A stretch of 64,000 bases of DNA from Adiantum capillus-veneris. Taxonomy: Eukaryota > Streptophyta > Polypodiopsida > Polypodiales > Pteridaceae. The stretch is from NCBI GenBank assembly GCA_014529385.2, contig CM043963.1, positions 95,246,412 to 95,310,411 on the forward strand, written 5' to 3'. The notes under the pieces are model-generated. The model saw nothing but the letters and a program-made list of their open reading frames with translations, had not been told where the DNA came from and made no database searches. Of this stretch, positions 1 to 11,125 are shown piece by piece. Within the stretch, counting starts at the first letter, position 1, and every line of letters starts with the position of its first letter. The position numbers and the translations under genes were made by a program.

Positions 1-271
1 CTCTATGGGTGCATGTAGAGGATCTACAAAATGAAACGGAGGACATCTGCCTAAACAGAGAGCTCTATATAGATATAGGGAGTTATGTTGAGCTATGCAA
101 GGATGAGAAAGAGACCTCTTAAAGACATAAACATTGTATTTGAACAATTTTTCTCCATTTTATAATATATATTGTATTCACGTGGCTATACTTGAGAAAT
201 TTAAATTGTGTTTAATCATCATTGCGTCCACTCCAGGTATGTTCTCACAAGCAGGGGACACTCCTTGCCGA
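1..271. other. unassigned left edge
   Basis: No gene, terminal repeat or recognisable domain is visible here. By the nesting logic this stretch should lie inside or left of the truncated CACTA-1 element. It is probably transposon-derived, but I cannot name the family. Confidence 0.4.
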
Positions 272-540
272 CGAGCACTATGCTCCGAGTGCAATGGAGA
301 CTGAGGCTGCAATCGTAAAGGAGGTGATTTGTCTCTGCTCATAGATGTTGCTCGTCCCTCCACTAGATCTAGTTGATCGGGTGAAAGATACGCTAAGAAG
401 CACTACTACTGCTTCTTAGCGTATCTTTCACCTGATCAACTAGATCTAGTGGAGGGACGAGCAGAATCTATGAGCAGAGACGGATCACCTCCTTCGTGAT
501 TGCATCCTTAGTCTTGATCGCACCCGGAGCGCAATGCTTT
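272..540. repeat. large imperfect palindrome (foldback)
   Basis: Two arms of about 130 bp are reverse complements of each other. The inner arm ends at 401 (GCTAAGAAGC), the loop is 402-410, and the other arm begins at 411. The match is nearly perfect for about 85 bp and then decays outward to about 272 and 540. A transcript would form a long hairpin. It could be a foldback transposon or a MITE-like insertion. No flanking target duplication was found. Confidence 0.75.
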
Positions 541-610
541 TACAAGATACGTGGAATGCACAGGGGAGACAAATTCACAAGAACTTCACAGGAATCTCTC
601 TACACAAGAA

Positions 611-611
<1 letters not shown>

Positions 612-679
<68 letters not shown>
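612..679. repeat. (CT)n microsatellite
   Basis: An almost pure CT dinucleotide run. It marks the left limit of the region that aligns to the CACTA-2 element at 53.2 kb, so it coincides with the truncation point of CACTA-1. Confidence 0.95.
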
Positions 680-680
<1 letters not shown>

Positions 681-742
681 ATTGTCCATCTTTTCTTCTC
701 CATTCAATATTAAGATTAAATGTTTGTGTGTTTAATGCAGGT

Positions 743-2043
743 ATGGATGATGATGAGTTTCTTTCTTCTTTGTCACCCCGGTAGAAGCAGTGGTACGCGG
801 ATCTTCATGGCTCCGGAGCACCATCACGTCGTTCTACTCAGCGTCTCCCTCTGTTTTAAAGCATTCAACACGCTCCGAAGCTTCGGCGTCGACAAGACGA
901 TCTTCACGCTCATCTAGGCACCGACGCTCTAGTGGTGGCAGCAGCGGTTGTTGTGGGGATGCCGCCGATGATGCCTCGACACCGCCTCGTGGTCGACAAG
1001 GCTCTTTACCTTCCCCTTTTTTGCCCACCCACACACCAACCACGACATCACCATCTACGCCAGGTTTTGTGTAGCTGACGGCCATTCTTGGCTACACACC
1101 ACTACCTACTCCTCCGGGAGTCACCCCAGCCGACACTCCTCGCATCGGGGCCCAGACTCCAGTGGAGACACCTGATGTCCGTATCCCCATTGACACGCTG
1201 CTAGAGACCCTTGCTAGGACACCCAGGTTCACGTGTCACAGGCAAGAGGGCTTGCCTTAATCCGTCGACTTCAGCGGCGGCATCATCTTGGATGATGAAG
1301 GCAAGAAGGTGATCTCTGCGTGGTCTTTGCTCTCAGGTGTTTAGACACTACATACTAAACACCTGGAGTGAAGTACCAAGTGAATTAAAAGAAAGAGTCA
1401 TCAGCATGCTGCATGACGAGTTTCCCGTGTCAACACGGGATGACCGCTTCAATGAAGATCTGATGAAGGTTCGAATGCGCGAATACTGCAAGCACAAGCA
1501 TTCTGAAGTGCAAAAAGCAATAAAGCATGGGTGGAATAGACCAGATTGGCTGGCCAAAGAAGATTGGAAGAATGCAAAGCAAGTGGAACGCGAGAATACT
1601 AACAAGTGGAAGCAACAAAAGGAGGTAGCCAAAGCGCGAGTAGAGGCAGGGAGCTCGCACCACTTGGGGAGCGGCAGGTGGGCATCATTTGAGGCCAATT
1701 TTGTAAGTGTTTTTGCATTTCTCTTTAGGTTTGGTAGTTATGTCTATTTGTACTTTTAAATTCTAACATAATGGATTCTTTGTATGTTTTGAACAGTGGT
1801 CGATGTGATAGGACGTGACTCCATACCGTACAAGCGCGAGTACGCAAGCAAGAAGGGCTTAAACGCCCTGATGGACGTTTTGAGTTCTCGCGGTGGCATG
1901 GTTAGTATTAGGGTTTACTCTTTTCTATTTGTTGTATTATTTTGTAAATTATATGTTTATACTTACAGAAAGCTGTCTTATTGTTTTTTTTTTTGCAAAA
2001 TCCGATAGATACGCCGCTTGGATGCGATGAGATGTCTGATTAG
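743..2043 (+). pseudogene. CACTA second-gene pseudogene (copy of 51,825-53,133)
   Basis: This is a decayed copy of the second gene of the CACTA element at 51-58 kb. The expected product has a Ser/Arg/Gly-rich N-terminus, a Pro/Thr-rich middle, then a charged helical domain (HYILNTWSEVP, EYCKHKHSEVQ, HGWNRPDW) of the kind seen in plant CACTA accessory proteins. Exons follow the intact copy: about 743-1702, 1797-1900 and about 1999-2043. Damage is clear: an early in-frame TAG after SLSPR, frameshifts in exon 1, a further stop after PSTPGFV, and loss of the last acceptor (GCAG in the other copy, GCAA here). The longest surviving frame is 1337-1759. It is not expected to make a full protein. Confidence 0.8.
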
Positions 2044-2454
2044 ACGATGTCAGTCTAGCCATAGTTAGATAGCATTAGTTTCCTTTTGTCATAGCATATG
2101 TATCATGAGATGACGTGTATACGTTTTTTTTGTAACTATTGGAAAACCATGTATATTTTCTCAATAATGACAATGGTGTTGTAACTATTATAATTGCAAA
2201 GCTTAACAATCAAGTGATTTTGCCTAGATGTATACAATTGTCATTGATTTACTTTTGTTAGTTTTGTATCTTTATTCTGCAAACAATACTATGGATGATG
2301 GAGTTAGTGGTTATATTGTCTTGTGGGTGACTACTTTGGGTCTATACCGAAGCTTGCACTTTCTTTCAAAGGTGAATTTGGGTTTATCTTGGATTCATTT
2401 AGGTTTACTCTATTATTGAAACATTCAATATTGCCCTGCCACCAAAAAAATTTA

Positions 2455-2730
2455 CTATCGGGCGTCGCTATATAAGGCTTTGCAATGTCGCTATAAGCGT
2501 TGCTATAGGTAGCGACGCTTATAGGTAGCCTGTAAGCATCGCTACTAGCATCACTATAAGCGTCGCTATAGGTAGCGACGCTTATAGGTAGCATGTAAGC
2601 GTCGCTATAGGTAGCCTCTAAGCATCACTACTAGCATCGCTATATAGCGACGACTATAGCAATGCATACAGTGATGCTCATAGCGACGTTCCCATATCGA
2701 CGCTATTAGCAACGGTCTTAGCGACACCGA
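2455..2730. repeat. CACTA subterminal repeat field
   Basis: About a dozen copies of a motif near TAGCGACGCTTATAG / GCGTCGCTATAGG occur in both orientations. In CACTA elements such subterminal repeats bind the element's own proteins. The same motif lies just inside both termini of the complete copy (51,225-51,445 and 58,520-58,620). Confidence 0.85.
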
Positions 2731-2785
2731 GGAGTATAAAAACCCAATGTATTTCCGTCTCTAAAAATGTCACAAGTGCACACAA

Positions 2786-2797
2786 CCTCTTGTAGTG
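2786..2797. repeat. CACTA terminal inverted repeat (right end of CACTA-1)
   Basis: CCTCTTGTAGTG is the reverse complement of CACTACAAGAGG, which is the terminus at 51,186. The homology continues inward through TTGTGTGC. Confidence 0.9.
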
Positions 2798-2898
2798 AAT
2801 GAGGGTAGGGAAGAGGAAGAAGAAACATTAATAGGAGAAAGAAATAGTTCCTCACTTATCATCACCCTTCTTGATAGCATACATAATAGCATAGTAAT
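2798..2898 (-). repeat. Gypsy-B 3' LTR, left fragment
   Basis: Matches 22,518-22,620 of the intact LTR almost base for base. It is bounded by CACTA-1 on the left and by Gypsy-A on the right. Its last five bases, GTAAT (2894-2898), form one half of the Gypsy-A target duplication. Confidence 0.9.
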
Positions 2899-4215
2899 TG
2901 TTGGGGGTTCCATCATTTCATAGCTCCAATGACCAACAAAATAATCAATCCGGAGGGATGAGCTACCCGGCTAGGGCATGGAAACACTCACACAATTAGT
3001 GATCTAATCATGGAAACACAAATGGTGACTCTACAAGGTGAGCTTCTTGGCATATGGAGGAGCTAAGCCACAATGATGGTCGATCTTCACATCCACTTCC
3101 CTTCACCTCTAATCAACCCAATCACACGCACTAACGATTGCAAGATGCACACAACACTAATCCTATCATGCAACACACTAATCACAAGCACACACGCACA
3201 CATAGATCTATTGAGCACCACACTCCAATAAAACCTACATGCACACATAAGAAAACGAGGGAAATCACACAAGATTAGAGCAGGATTAACCACTAATAGT
3301 TAAGATCTAGCTAATCAAAGCATCATAGGCAATCACAAGAAGCATGAGAGAGGCATAGTGAAAGAGAATTAATCAAGTCACATGAGCAAGGAGAAGCTCA
3401 AGGACTCCATAGCGCCACACCTCAAGAGCTCTCACCAAAGAGTGCTCTCAACAAATGAGCTTGAGAACCCTAATTTCTTTTACACATTGCCTTATATACC
3501 TAGGGTCAAAATATGCAATGTCCGGGAAGGCCTTTAGGGATCCACCACTTACTGAATCTGCAACCTAGGCACACTAACTGACCTGTTCTTTATAGCTTGG
3601 AACTCCCATTGAGCCCGTAATACATTAAAATATTACAATGGCTATAAATTGGGAGTTTACAATACATGACCATTTTGGGAAAATGTGGAAAATGTGTAAC
3701 TCCAATCTTTGTTGCTTGTTCATGTTGATCTTTGATGTGCATCCGTACGTCTTTGGTCTTTAGCAGCTCCTGTTTACTAACATCAAGAGAGCCCTGTGAT
3801 GATGTCATTACAAGTCATGTAGTGGAGTCAAGACCAGGTGAATAGGGGTTTAGTGGCTGCCCAATGTCTCCCTTCGCTTGGTTCTGACCTTTGCTAATGA
3901 ACGCTAGTTGTTGCAGCGGGGTCAAGACCTTTGCTTAGTGGCTGCCCAATGTCTCCCTTTGCTTGGTTCTGACCTTTGCTAATGAACGCTAGTTGGAGCG
4001 GGGTCAAGACCAAGCAAATAGGGGGTTTAGTGGCTCCACAATGTCTCCCATTGCTTGGTTCTGACCTGTGCTAATGAACGCCAGTTGCAGCGGGGTCAAG
4101 ATGGCGAATAGGGGGTTTAGTGGCTGTCCAATGTCTCCCTTTGCTTGGTTTTAACCTTCTTTGTACGGCTTTGGTCTTTAGAAACTTTTGTTAACTGTTG
4201 TCAGCTCGGTTAACA
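2899..4215 (-). repeat. Gypsy-A 3' LTR
   Basis: 1,317 bp. It is longer than its partner because the right LTR lacks roughly 400 bp corresponding to about 3,070-3,470. It contains a tandem array (about 3,830-4,160) of a unit of roughly 90 bp with the phrases GGGTTTAGTGGCTG, CAATGTCTCCC and AATGAACGCTAGTTG. Confidence 0.9.
3830..4160. repeat. tandem array inside Gypsy-A LTR
   Basis: About four imperfect copies of a unit of roughly 80-95 bp, with the shared phrases GAATAGGGGGTTTAGTGG, CTTGGTTCTGACC and GCGGGGTCAAGACC. The partner LTR has an equivalent array at about 14,770-15,110. Arrays in this position often reflect duplicated enhancer-like LTR segments. That role is inference here. Confidence 0.8.
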
Positions 4216-4226
4216 TTCCCTCCTTT
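4216..4226 (-). other. Gypsy-A polypurine tract
   Basis: Minus-strand reading AAAGGAGGGAA directly abuts the 3' LTR start (TGTTAACC). This is the expected plus-strand priming site for reverse transcription. Confidence 0.75.
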
Positions 4227-6056
4227 CAATTTTAGTGCTCGTCCTCGGGCATGGCACTATTGAAAAGTGTCCTTGGAGGCTGTGGAAGGTTTTGATTGGT
4301 TGTTGATGAGCTGATCGTCTTCATTTGTCATTGAATTTGTTGATGAGTTTCAATTTTTTGTAGAATCTTCATTGGTCTAAATATGTCTGATGTGAGAGAT
4401 GATGTTGCATTTGTTCGTTGGAATAGCATAATGATGAGGTTGTTGTCTATTTATGAAAAGTATGACAAGGGAAGTAGAATGATGAGGTTCTAAATTAGGG
4501 TCTAATACCTGGATGACCAAAGGGAAAAACCCAGTGGAAAAAAAGTGTCTTTGGGATACGTGCATTATTGGAGTACTTATTAGCATTGGAAATATTAATA
4601 AAGTACTCAAGGGATTATTTGCTGATAGATATGGAATTAACAAAGCAATAAATATGAAAGGGTATCATAATGGAACATTGGATTGCCTATTGTAATCCTT
4701 CCAAGGTGCATAGATGGAAGCAAAAAAGAGTGTCTAATGCATATGTCCAATAATGGGACATCCTATATATGCATAGACAAAAATGCATGGGAAACAATAT
4801 GCTGTGCAATAAAGATTTTATGGGGTTCTTTAGAAAGATGGTGTAGCTATAAAAGCATATGACATGGCTTTGCAAGCTGGCACCCTTTTAAGAATGGTTT
4901 TCATCTCATCGAGGATATGTTCTCTCATCTTACTATGCATAGTGTGTGAGTGTTGGACTCTACGACACTCCACCAATTGTAAGTTAATAGACTTTGACTC
5001 TTATGCTCACGTCATCCAGCATGAGCGACATGACTTTAGATAAGCTCAACTCTTCCAGCTTGAGCGTAAGCCTAATAACTATGACTCTTAGCATATATTT
5101 TATTAAGACATGAAGCTTTGGGACTAATGCTTTGCTCATTTTATGGCTCAACAGCCCGACTCTGACTATGCTAAAGAGTGTTTTTTGCACCATGGCAGCT
5201 TGACTTTTTACATTCTTGTGCTTACTACAAACATTTCTTCAAGTAAAAGTAAGCTTGAATCCTCAAAAAGAGAATTAGTGAAGGACCAAGTTGGCATTGA
5301 AGTTTTCTTTTGCCATACATGTTTTATCTTCTTTGAATCTATATTAATGTTGGTTGGGTTGTCCTTCTTTGACTGTGAATATTCCATTATCTTTTTGATG
5401 TAGTTGTAGGCCTCTGTTCACTATCGGCATTTGGCTTTTGACTCCGTTCATTGGAAGACTTAGGAATCCAAATCTCTTGATGACCTTTGTATCTCCTTTG
5501 TTGACTTTGCTTTGCTCTAGGTCTTGTTGATTTCTTGATATCTTCATGTAGGTCTAGTGTAGTTGCAATTGGCTTGTGGTGACTGGTAGCCAAATCTTTG
5601 TATAACCTGTGTAGAATCCTTGTCTAAGAGGAAGATCCTTTGAGATCCATCTTTTTTCTGTATCCTTTTGAGAGTTGTGGTAGACTTTATCATCTTTTGA
5701 TGTTGTTCTATTGTATAATGTTGTATACCTGATTCTCAGGTATCGTAGGATATTGTTGAGGTTAGTACCTGGTGGGCCTTCTTTCTTGGGAGGGACTTTA
5801 CATTACTTCATATGCTTTAACCTACGGTTTTGGCACCCATCTCTGTCTATTACCTCTGTAGTACTCCTGTTCCTTTAAGCTCCATTGTGATGCTATCCAT
5901 CCCATGTGTTTGTCTTTCTTGTTGATTTCCTGTCTTTAATCCAGAACAGATCATTGACTTTGACTAAACTACTCGGAACAAACACTTGCTTGACTATATT
6001 TTTATTTCTTGAGTACTTTGATCCATAAGGGTTCTTTGATGTAGAGTCATATGCCG
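4227..6056. other. Gypsy-A internal, no recognisable coding
   Basis: Roughly 1.8 kb without a recognisable protein domain on either strand. Short frames are broken. Reverse transcriptase and integrase would be expected here in a complete gypsy element, and none of their motifs was seen. Confidence 0.5.
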
Positions 6057-6653
6057 TCACACCTCTTTGCTAATCGGTGGAAGGTCCACTTTTGCTTTAC
6101 CTTTGTCTGCAAGATTTGTCTTTGATTCTTGTGACTTTTGCAACTCTAAATCTAACATTAACGGTACCTGTAAATGTTGTTGGCTACCTCTCGGAAAAGA
6201 GAGTATTAGCATCGTATCTTCTTTGTAGGCCTTGTGTTGATCTAACCATTGATGTCCAAGGATGACATATGCATGCATGTCTTTTGAAGACTTTACCTGA
6301 AACTTTACCTGCTCTTCATGATTTTGGATGCTAAGGGTAGCAACCATTATTTTTTGACCTGTATGCAAACCTAGCATTGTTTTACTATCATGTTTGCATG
6401 GAGTAATCTCTAGAATTCTCCAAATGTTTTCTGCAACCATATTGCAATTTGCTTCTTTATCCAATAGAGCATTGCATCTGACACTTGCTCCTTTTGTACT
6501 GTTGAGAACTATAGCTATTCTCATTGGAGGTTCTATTGAAGATTTATGTCCTACTTTTGCGATGGTCTCATCTTGATCTAATTGTGTCTCTATGGAGGGT
6601 GGCTTGAGACTTTGTTTTCCAATGTGACTTTCATCATCTGATTTAGTCGGCAA
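6057..6653 (-). pseudogene. Gypsy-A aspartic protease (retropepsin-like) region
   Basis: A 198-codon open frame. The fold signature is a flap/active-site region RCNALLDKEANCN, then a GLHTGQK loop, and a C-terminal VILGHQWLDQHKA segment, matching the spacing of Ty3/gypsy retropepsins. The catalytic triplet that should read D-T/S-G reads D-K-E, so the enzyme should be dead. Its position downstream of the gag-like zinc knuckle on the same strand fits gag-pro order. The frame begins at an internal Met and is probably part of a longer polyprotein. Confidence 0.7.
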
Positions 6654-6734
6654 TGTCTGGATCTTTGGACTTCATATTGCTTCCTGTTTGTCTACAATTT
6701 TCAACTTCTTAACTTCTAGCTTTGGTGGCATTCT

Positions 6735-7411
6735 CTACTCAATAGCTTTCATGCTTTTCCTTTGCTCTATTTGATCAGCACTTGCCATTGCCTGATTTTC
6801 TTTAAGCTCTTCTGAAGTTTTTTTCAATGGAGATGAATCATCTTCAATAAGATCTACTTTGATATCGGTCTCCATTTTAACTGTGCTTGAGGACTTTGTG
6901 CTGTCATCCGCAGGTGACCAGTCTTGGTCTTCATTCTTTGTTGTCTCTGATGACTCCGTCATGTTTGAATTCTGTATCTCTAACATCTTCTTGGCCATTG
7001 GCATTCCCATTATGATGTCGTTTGGCATATTCTTTGTTGTGATCACATGTAATCTAGCTATGATGATCTATGAACTTACTTCAATGGTGGTGGAGATGAT
7101 TCCCCAGCATTTTGTTCGTTTGTTTGCTGATATGCTCACAAATTTAGGAGCATCTTCTAGTTGTGGTTGGCTACATCTTTTCCAAGTGCGAAAGGACATC
7201 AGGTTCTTATCTAGCTGCAAATCTAGCTTTACTTCTCTTGACATCTTTTCTTTGTTTTCACCAACAATGTTGCACTTGATCTTCTCAGGATTTCTTTTGG
7301 CACTGATTGATTCTGTTGTGGCAGTTTCCTTTGGTTGAGCTTTTTTTGCATTTTTTTTGCTTTGATCACCTGATTCAATTGATGTTGACTCCATTGGCTA
7401 TAATATTGCAC
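6735..7411 (-). pseudogene. Gypsy-A gag-pro linker remnants
   Basis: Overlapping minus-strand frames rich in Ser, Lys, Glu and Asp (for example KMETDIKVDLIEDDSSP and SKKNAKKAQPKETATTES) without a catalytic motif. Their position between the knuckle and the protease suggests a hydrophilic polyprotein linker, broken by stops. Confidence 0.45.
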
Positions 7412-7844
7412 TTTTTGCTTGCAATTGTTGAGAACTGTCCGTCTGCATCTAAGTAACCTTTGACCTTTGTGTAGCTTTTTGGACTTTAGCTCCCATTGAC
7501 TTTGACTTTTTTGTCACCTATTCTGACAGCTTGAGGCTTTGCACCATCTTCAGATAGTCTTTGACTTCAATCGGGCCATCCATAGGGGTTTGTACAAGGT
7601 CATGAACTTGCTAGTACTTATTTACCATGTGCATCTTGATATGCATATGTAAGCTTGATCACATGTAACTGTTTGAACACTATTGGATTTGTCGGATTTT
7701 GACTTTAACTTGTGGAGATCAGCTGAAACTTTTGTCTCTGATGATCTTCATAGAAGCATCTGTCTATAGATTTTGATGAAATCTGGGTCAATTGGAAACC
7801 TCCACAACCATATGATCTTTCAATGATTTCTTCTTTGAAGGGGT

Positions 7845-9654
7845 CTATTGGCTAAAGGCTCTAGGGCTTCTAGCTGGTGTAGCATTTTCTAGTACATAAG
7901 CTGAGCTTGATGGATTTATAGCTCCCCCCTTCCTAGGGTGATCACTACGACCTGCTTCATTGTAAGAGTTCAAAATTGTTTGTCTCTGGTTTAGTCTCAC
8001 CTTTTGGGACTGTGAAGGCACACTTTGGGTAGCATTGTTGACATTTGGCATCTGTAAACCTTCTGCATAGTTTCCTATGTATCTCGTTGAAACATGAAAA
8101 ATTATTTTCCAAGTCAAGCTATAGATAGCATTACCTTTGCCCTGATATTGTCTATCCCATGGCTCTCCTATGATATGAGCTTCTGTGGTTTCAAGATCCA
8201 AGGCATCATAGATGCTAGGCTCCCGTCTATATCTACGACTGTTTTGATCAAAGTATTGATATGAGCTTCTGTGGTTTCAAGATCCAAGGCATCATAGATG
8301 CTAGGCTCCCGTCTATATCTACGACTGTTTTGATCAAAGTATTTGCTCATTTGGTTACAACATCGAAGCTTGATTTTCGATGGAGGAGAGTTTGGATATG
8401 AACAGATTTCTGGGCTCACTTGGGTAATATCCTTTAGCTCTAGAGAGGATGGGCTATAACAAATTCTTTCCTCTGAAATGAACCATCCTTTCTTATCTAT
8501 CACTGGAAGCACTTCTATGAGCTCGTATGTGGGCCGTTCAAACATTGGTTGATCTTTTTTGTACACTTTCCCTTTTTCGGTCTACATAGTGTGCATATGA
8601 ATTATGTGTACCATACAAAGCTAACAGCATTCTGTTTGATGTGTCCCTTAGACTCGTGAATGATTGCACATTTGTGGCAGTGGATGCAAAATCATTTGCA
8701 AACCTAATAGTCTTTTCAACATTTGGTGATATCTGGACACCTTGACCAAATTCATGTAGGAGTTGGTTGTTCAAAGAATCAATTTTAAGCTTTTCAGGTG
8801 TTTGTGCATCCTTATATTGATTTTGAATTTTCAATGCTTTTACTGGTGCTTCTAATGGTAATGCGAAATCATCTGATTGCATTAAAAGTGACAAGTTAGA
8901 TGCACTTACATCGAGATTCGCATTTCCAATTTGCTATGTACCTTGCTTGGCAGTTGATGTGTCCCTATTGTCTGGATATCTTGGACAATCTTCAAAAAAA
9001 TGTCCACCTTTTTCGTTCACAATCTGAGCAATGCGCCATAACTAGTGGTATTTCATTTGGTTCTGTCATGTCAAGCTCTAGCTAAGAAGTTTCAACTTTT
9101 GTACTTGCCAAGTTGTTGGTATTTTCTTTTAAAACTCTGAGCATCAAGATGTAGATTGCTCCATCCTGACCTTTGTACCGTCTTTGACATGGTTTCCCAA
9201 TTAGATTGGCTTCTATTGGTTGATCTGTTGGATCTTCCATTTCTGGTTCTCGACTATAGATCTGACCATTGTAATCCATGTACAATGACCTTGATTGCAT
9301 ATGCACCAACTGTATGTTTTGCTAGCTTGTGCAGATTTCTAGATAAACACTTGGGTTGATTTTTTGAACCTCTATCTGCACTTCATCTTTGAGCTTGCAA
9401 TACCTAGCTCCATTGATGTATGTGAACATCTAGAAGTTCTCTAAATCCGGATTTACTTTGATCAATAGGATCATGGCTCCTATGTTGCTTTTGTTGCTCA
9501 TCAAGTATCTATGGCCTTTTAAATCTGCATATAAGACTTTATCTCCATTGTAGCCATATAGCTTTAAAATCTGCTCTGTTGCAGTTGTGCATGTGTTGCC
9601 AGTGCTACTAGCTTGCTCTGCTGTACTTGAATTCTTGACTCGATTTGAGTGCAT
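7845..9654 (-). pseudogene. Gypsy-A gag-like region with CCHC zinc knuckle
   Basis: Minus-strand frames at 9654-9430, 9309-9082, 8894-8538, 8566-8168 and 8201-7845. A CCHC knuckle (C-SD-C, then G-H-FFED-C) spans 8985-9030, but a single-base frameshift in an A run separates its halves. The segment occurs as two diverged copies: one with SREPEMEDPTDQP and IGKPCQRRYKGQDGAIY (about 9,300-9,100), the other with RREPSIYDALDLE and IGEPWDRQYQGKGNAIY (about 8,350-8,050). An 86-bp perfect tandem duplication (8171-8342) disrupts the second. This is the likely nucleocapsid part of gag. Confidence 0.6.
8171..8342. repeat. 86-bp perfect tandem duplication
   Basis: Copies at 8171-8256 and 8257-8342 appear identical by eye. 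The duplication lies within the gag-like region and shifts its reading frame (86 is not a multiple of 3). Perfect identity implies a recent event relative to the surrounding decay. Confidence 0.95.
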
Positions 9655-10685
9655 GTTGGCTTAATCTACAAAAACTGTCTCCTAGCAGATTCTAGTATTG
9701 ATTAGAAGAGTTTTTTTTGCTGCTCGTACTAGCCTAATCTGCAATCACATGTGAGTGATCCATGTTTGTCCAACTGGAAACTCAATTTTCAATGTAATTA
9801 CTTGCACTTGCCAGTTTTCAGTTTGCACAATCACTTCTAGTTCCTAGTGTTCTTTGTCTGAACTGTGGGAGCAGTGTGCAAAATTGGGCTAAAACAGTGA
9901 TGTTCTTGGAAAAAAATATTAAGTCCAGTTCTCAAGGAGTTTCCCAAAAACTAGCTCGAAATTTTGAGCCTCGATGAGTTTTATAATTTTTATTTGTCGA
10001 TTTTCGGCTTGATTTTAGAAATTTGTCTGCTACACACGGCTTCGAGTTGGCTATTTTCTCGCTTTTTTTTATTGTTCTTCTCCTGTTCTGGCTTTTCCGC
10101 GATTTTCTCGATTTGCGGTGTGTGATTTTTCCAACGGTACGTTTTCTACTTTTCTGCCTCTTTTGATGACTTTCATTTTATTTTTATTACTTTTTTGTGA
10201 AATTTTGAATTTTCTAAGTTTTTTACTATTTTTAAGATTTTTTGGGAAAGTTGTGATTTTTATAGGATTTTTTTGTGAATTTTCTAATTTTTATAGATTT
10301 TTTTGAAGGTATTATGAAATTTTTGATTTATTGTGATTTTTTTGAGCAATTTATAAACTTTTATGAATTTTCTTTGAGTTTTTATCAATTTTATGATTTT
10401 TTTGTGATTTATTAGATTAATCTTTTATTTTTTGTAAGGTTTTTGCTTCTTATATAAATTTTGGTAATTTTTTTAAAAAAATAATTAAAAACAATTGAAA
10501 TAATGCAAAACAAATAATAAAAAATAAAAAACTACTTACCTGCTTATTACCTGGCGGTCGTGGGTACGTTGACTTTAAGCGTTGACAGCAACGAGAGTTT
10601 TGATGGGGGGCAGCCTGCAAGTGATGCTAGTCCTTGGCGTGCAGCAACATTAAATGCGGGCGAGTCCCCGGGCCTGACCGAGAGC

Positions 10686-10772
<87 letters not shown>

Positions 10773-10911
10773 AGAGAATTGACGGTATCTGGGGAGGCTA
10801 TGTGTGTGTGCGCGTGTTGGTGGCGTTAATGGCGCGGGACAGTGAGAGAGACAGTGGTATGACAGTCAGGCAAGGGGGGGGTACACGAGAGAGAGAGTGA
10901 GAGAGAGAGAG
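9655..10911. other. Gypsy-A internal non-coding; T-rich, (GA)n
   Basis: No gene is visible. 10,100-10,480 is strongly T-rich with repeated TTTTTTGTGA-like words. A long (GA)n tract runs 10,689-10,778 and a shorter one about 10,888-10,911. The latter is the tail of the LINE derivative to the right. Confidence 0.6.
10689..10778. repeat. (GA)n microsatellite
   Basis: Near-pure GA run with one interruption (AAG) close to the end. Confidence 0.95.
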
Positions 10912-10926
10912 ATTATCGTCCACGAA

Positions 10927-10940
10927 GGTCAGATATGACC
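10927..10940 (-). other. LINE 3'-end hairpin
   Basis: Minus strand GGTCATATCTGACC: a 5-bp stem GGTCA/TGACC with a 4-nt loop, 14 nt from the element's end. The counterpart at 28,591-28,604 differs only in the loop. Confidence 0.75.
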
Positions 10941-11125
10941 CATGGGACCAAAACAAAACATTACATCTGTTCTTTCGGGGTGTAAGCGTTAGATACATAT
11001 CAAGTAGGGACTGAGGGTCCATCAAGGGTAAAGGCAAAAGAAAAAAGGAAAGGGGAAAGGAAAGGATAAGCACAACAAAACAAGACCTAAAAGGGGTCAG
11101 GTAGAGGGGGAGCTGGCTTGGGAGT

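Larger units (their letters stand above)
680..2797 (+). mobile_element. truncated CACTA element (CACTA-1), 3' part
   Basis: This is a degraded relative of the complete CACTA at 51,186-58,643, in the opposite orientation. It keeps the second gene (743-2043), the subterminal repeat field (about 2455-2730) and one terminal inverted repeat, CCTCTTGTAGTG, at 2786-2797. The transposase half and the other terminus are absent, because homology stops at the (CT)n tract. The base after the terminus begins AATGAGG. The uninterrupted Gypsy-B LTR at 22,518 reads the same there, which indicates a 3-bp AAT target site inside that LTR. Confidence 0.85.

Noticed and set aside
496..784. Open frames through (CT)n near the left edge
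   Set aside because: Low-complexity Ser/Leu translation. Only the part from 743 on matches a real gene.
3830..4160. CRISPR-like array
   Set aside because: Contiguous tandem units with no unique spacers, inside an LTR, in a plant genome.
6057..6653. Endogenous pararetrovirus protease
   Set aside because: LTRs, primer-binding site, polypurine tract and target duplications show an LTR retrotransposon. No movement-protein or coat motifs were seen.
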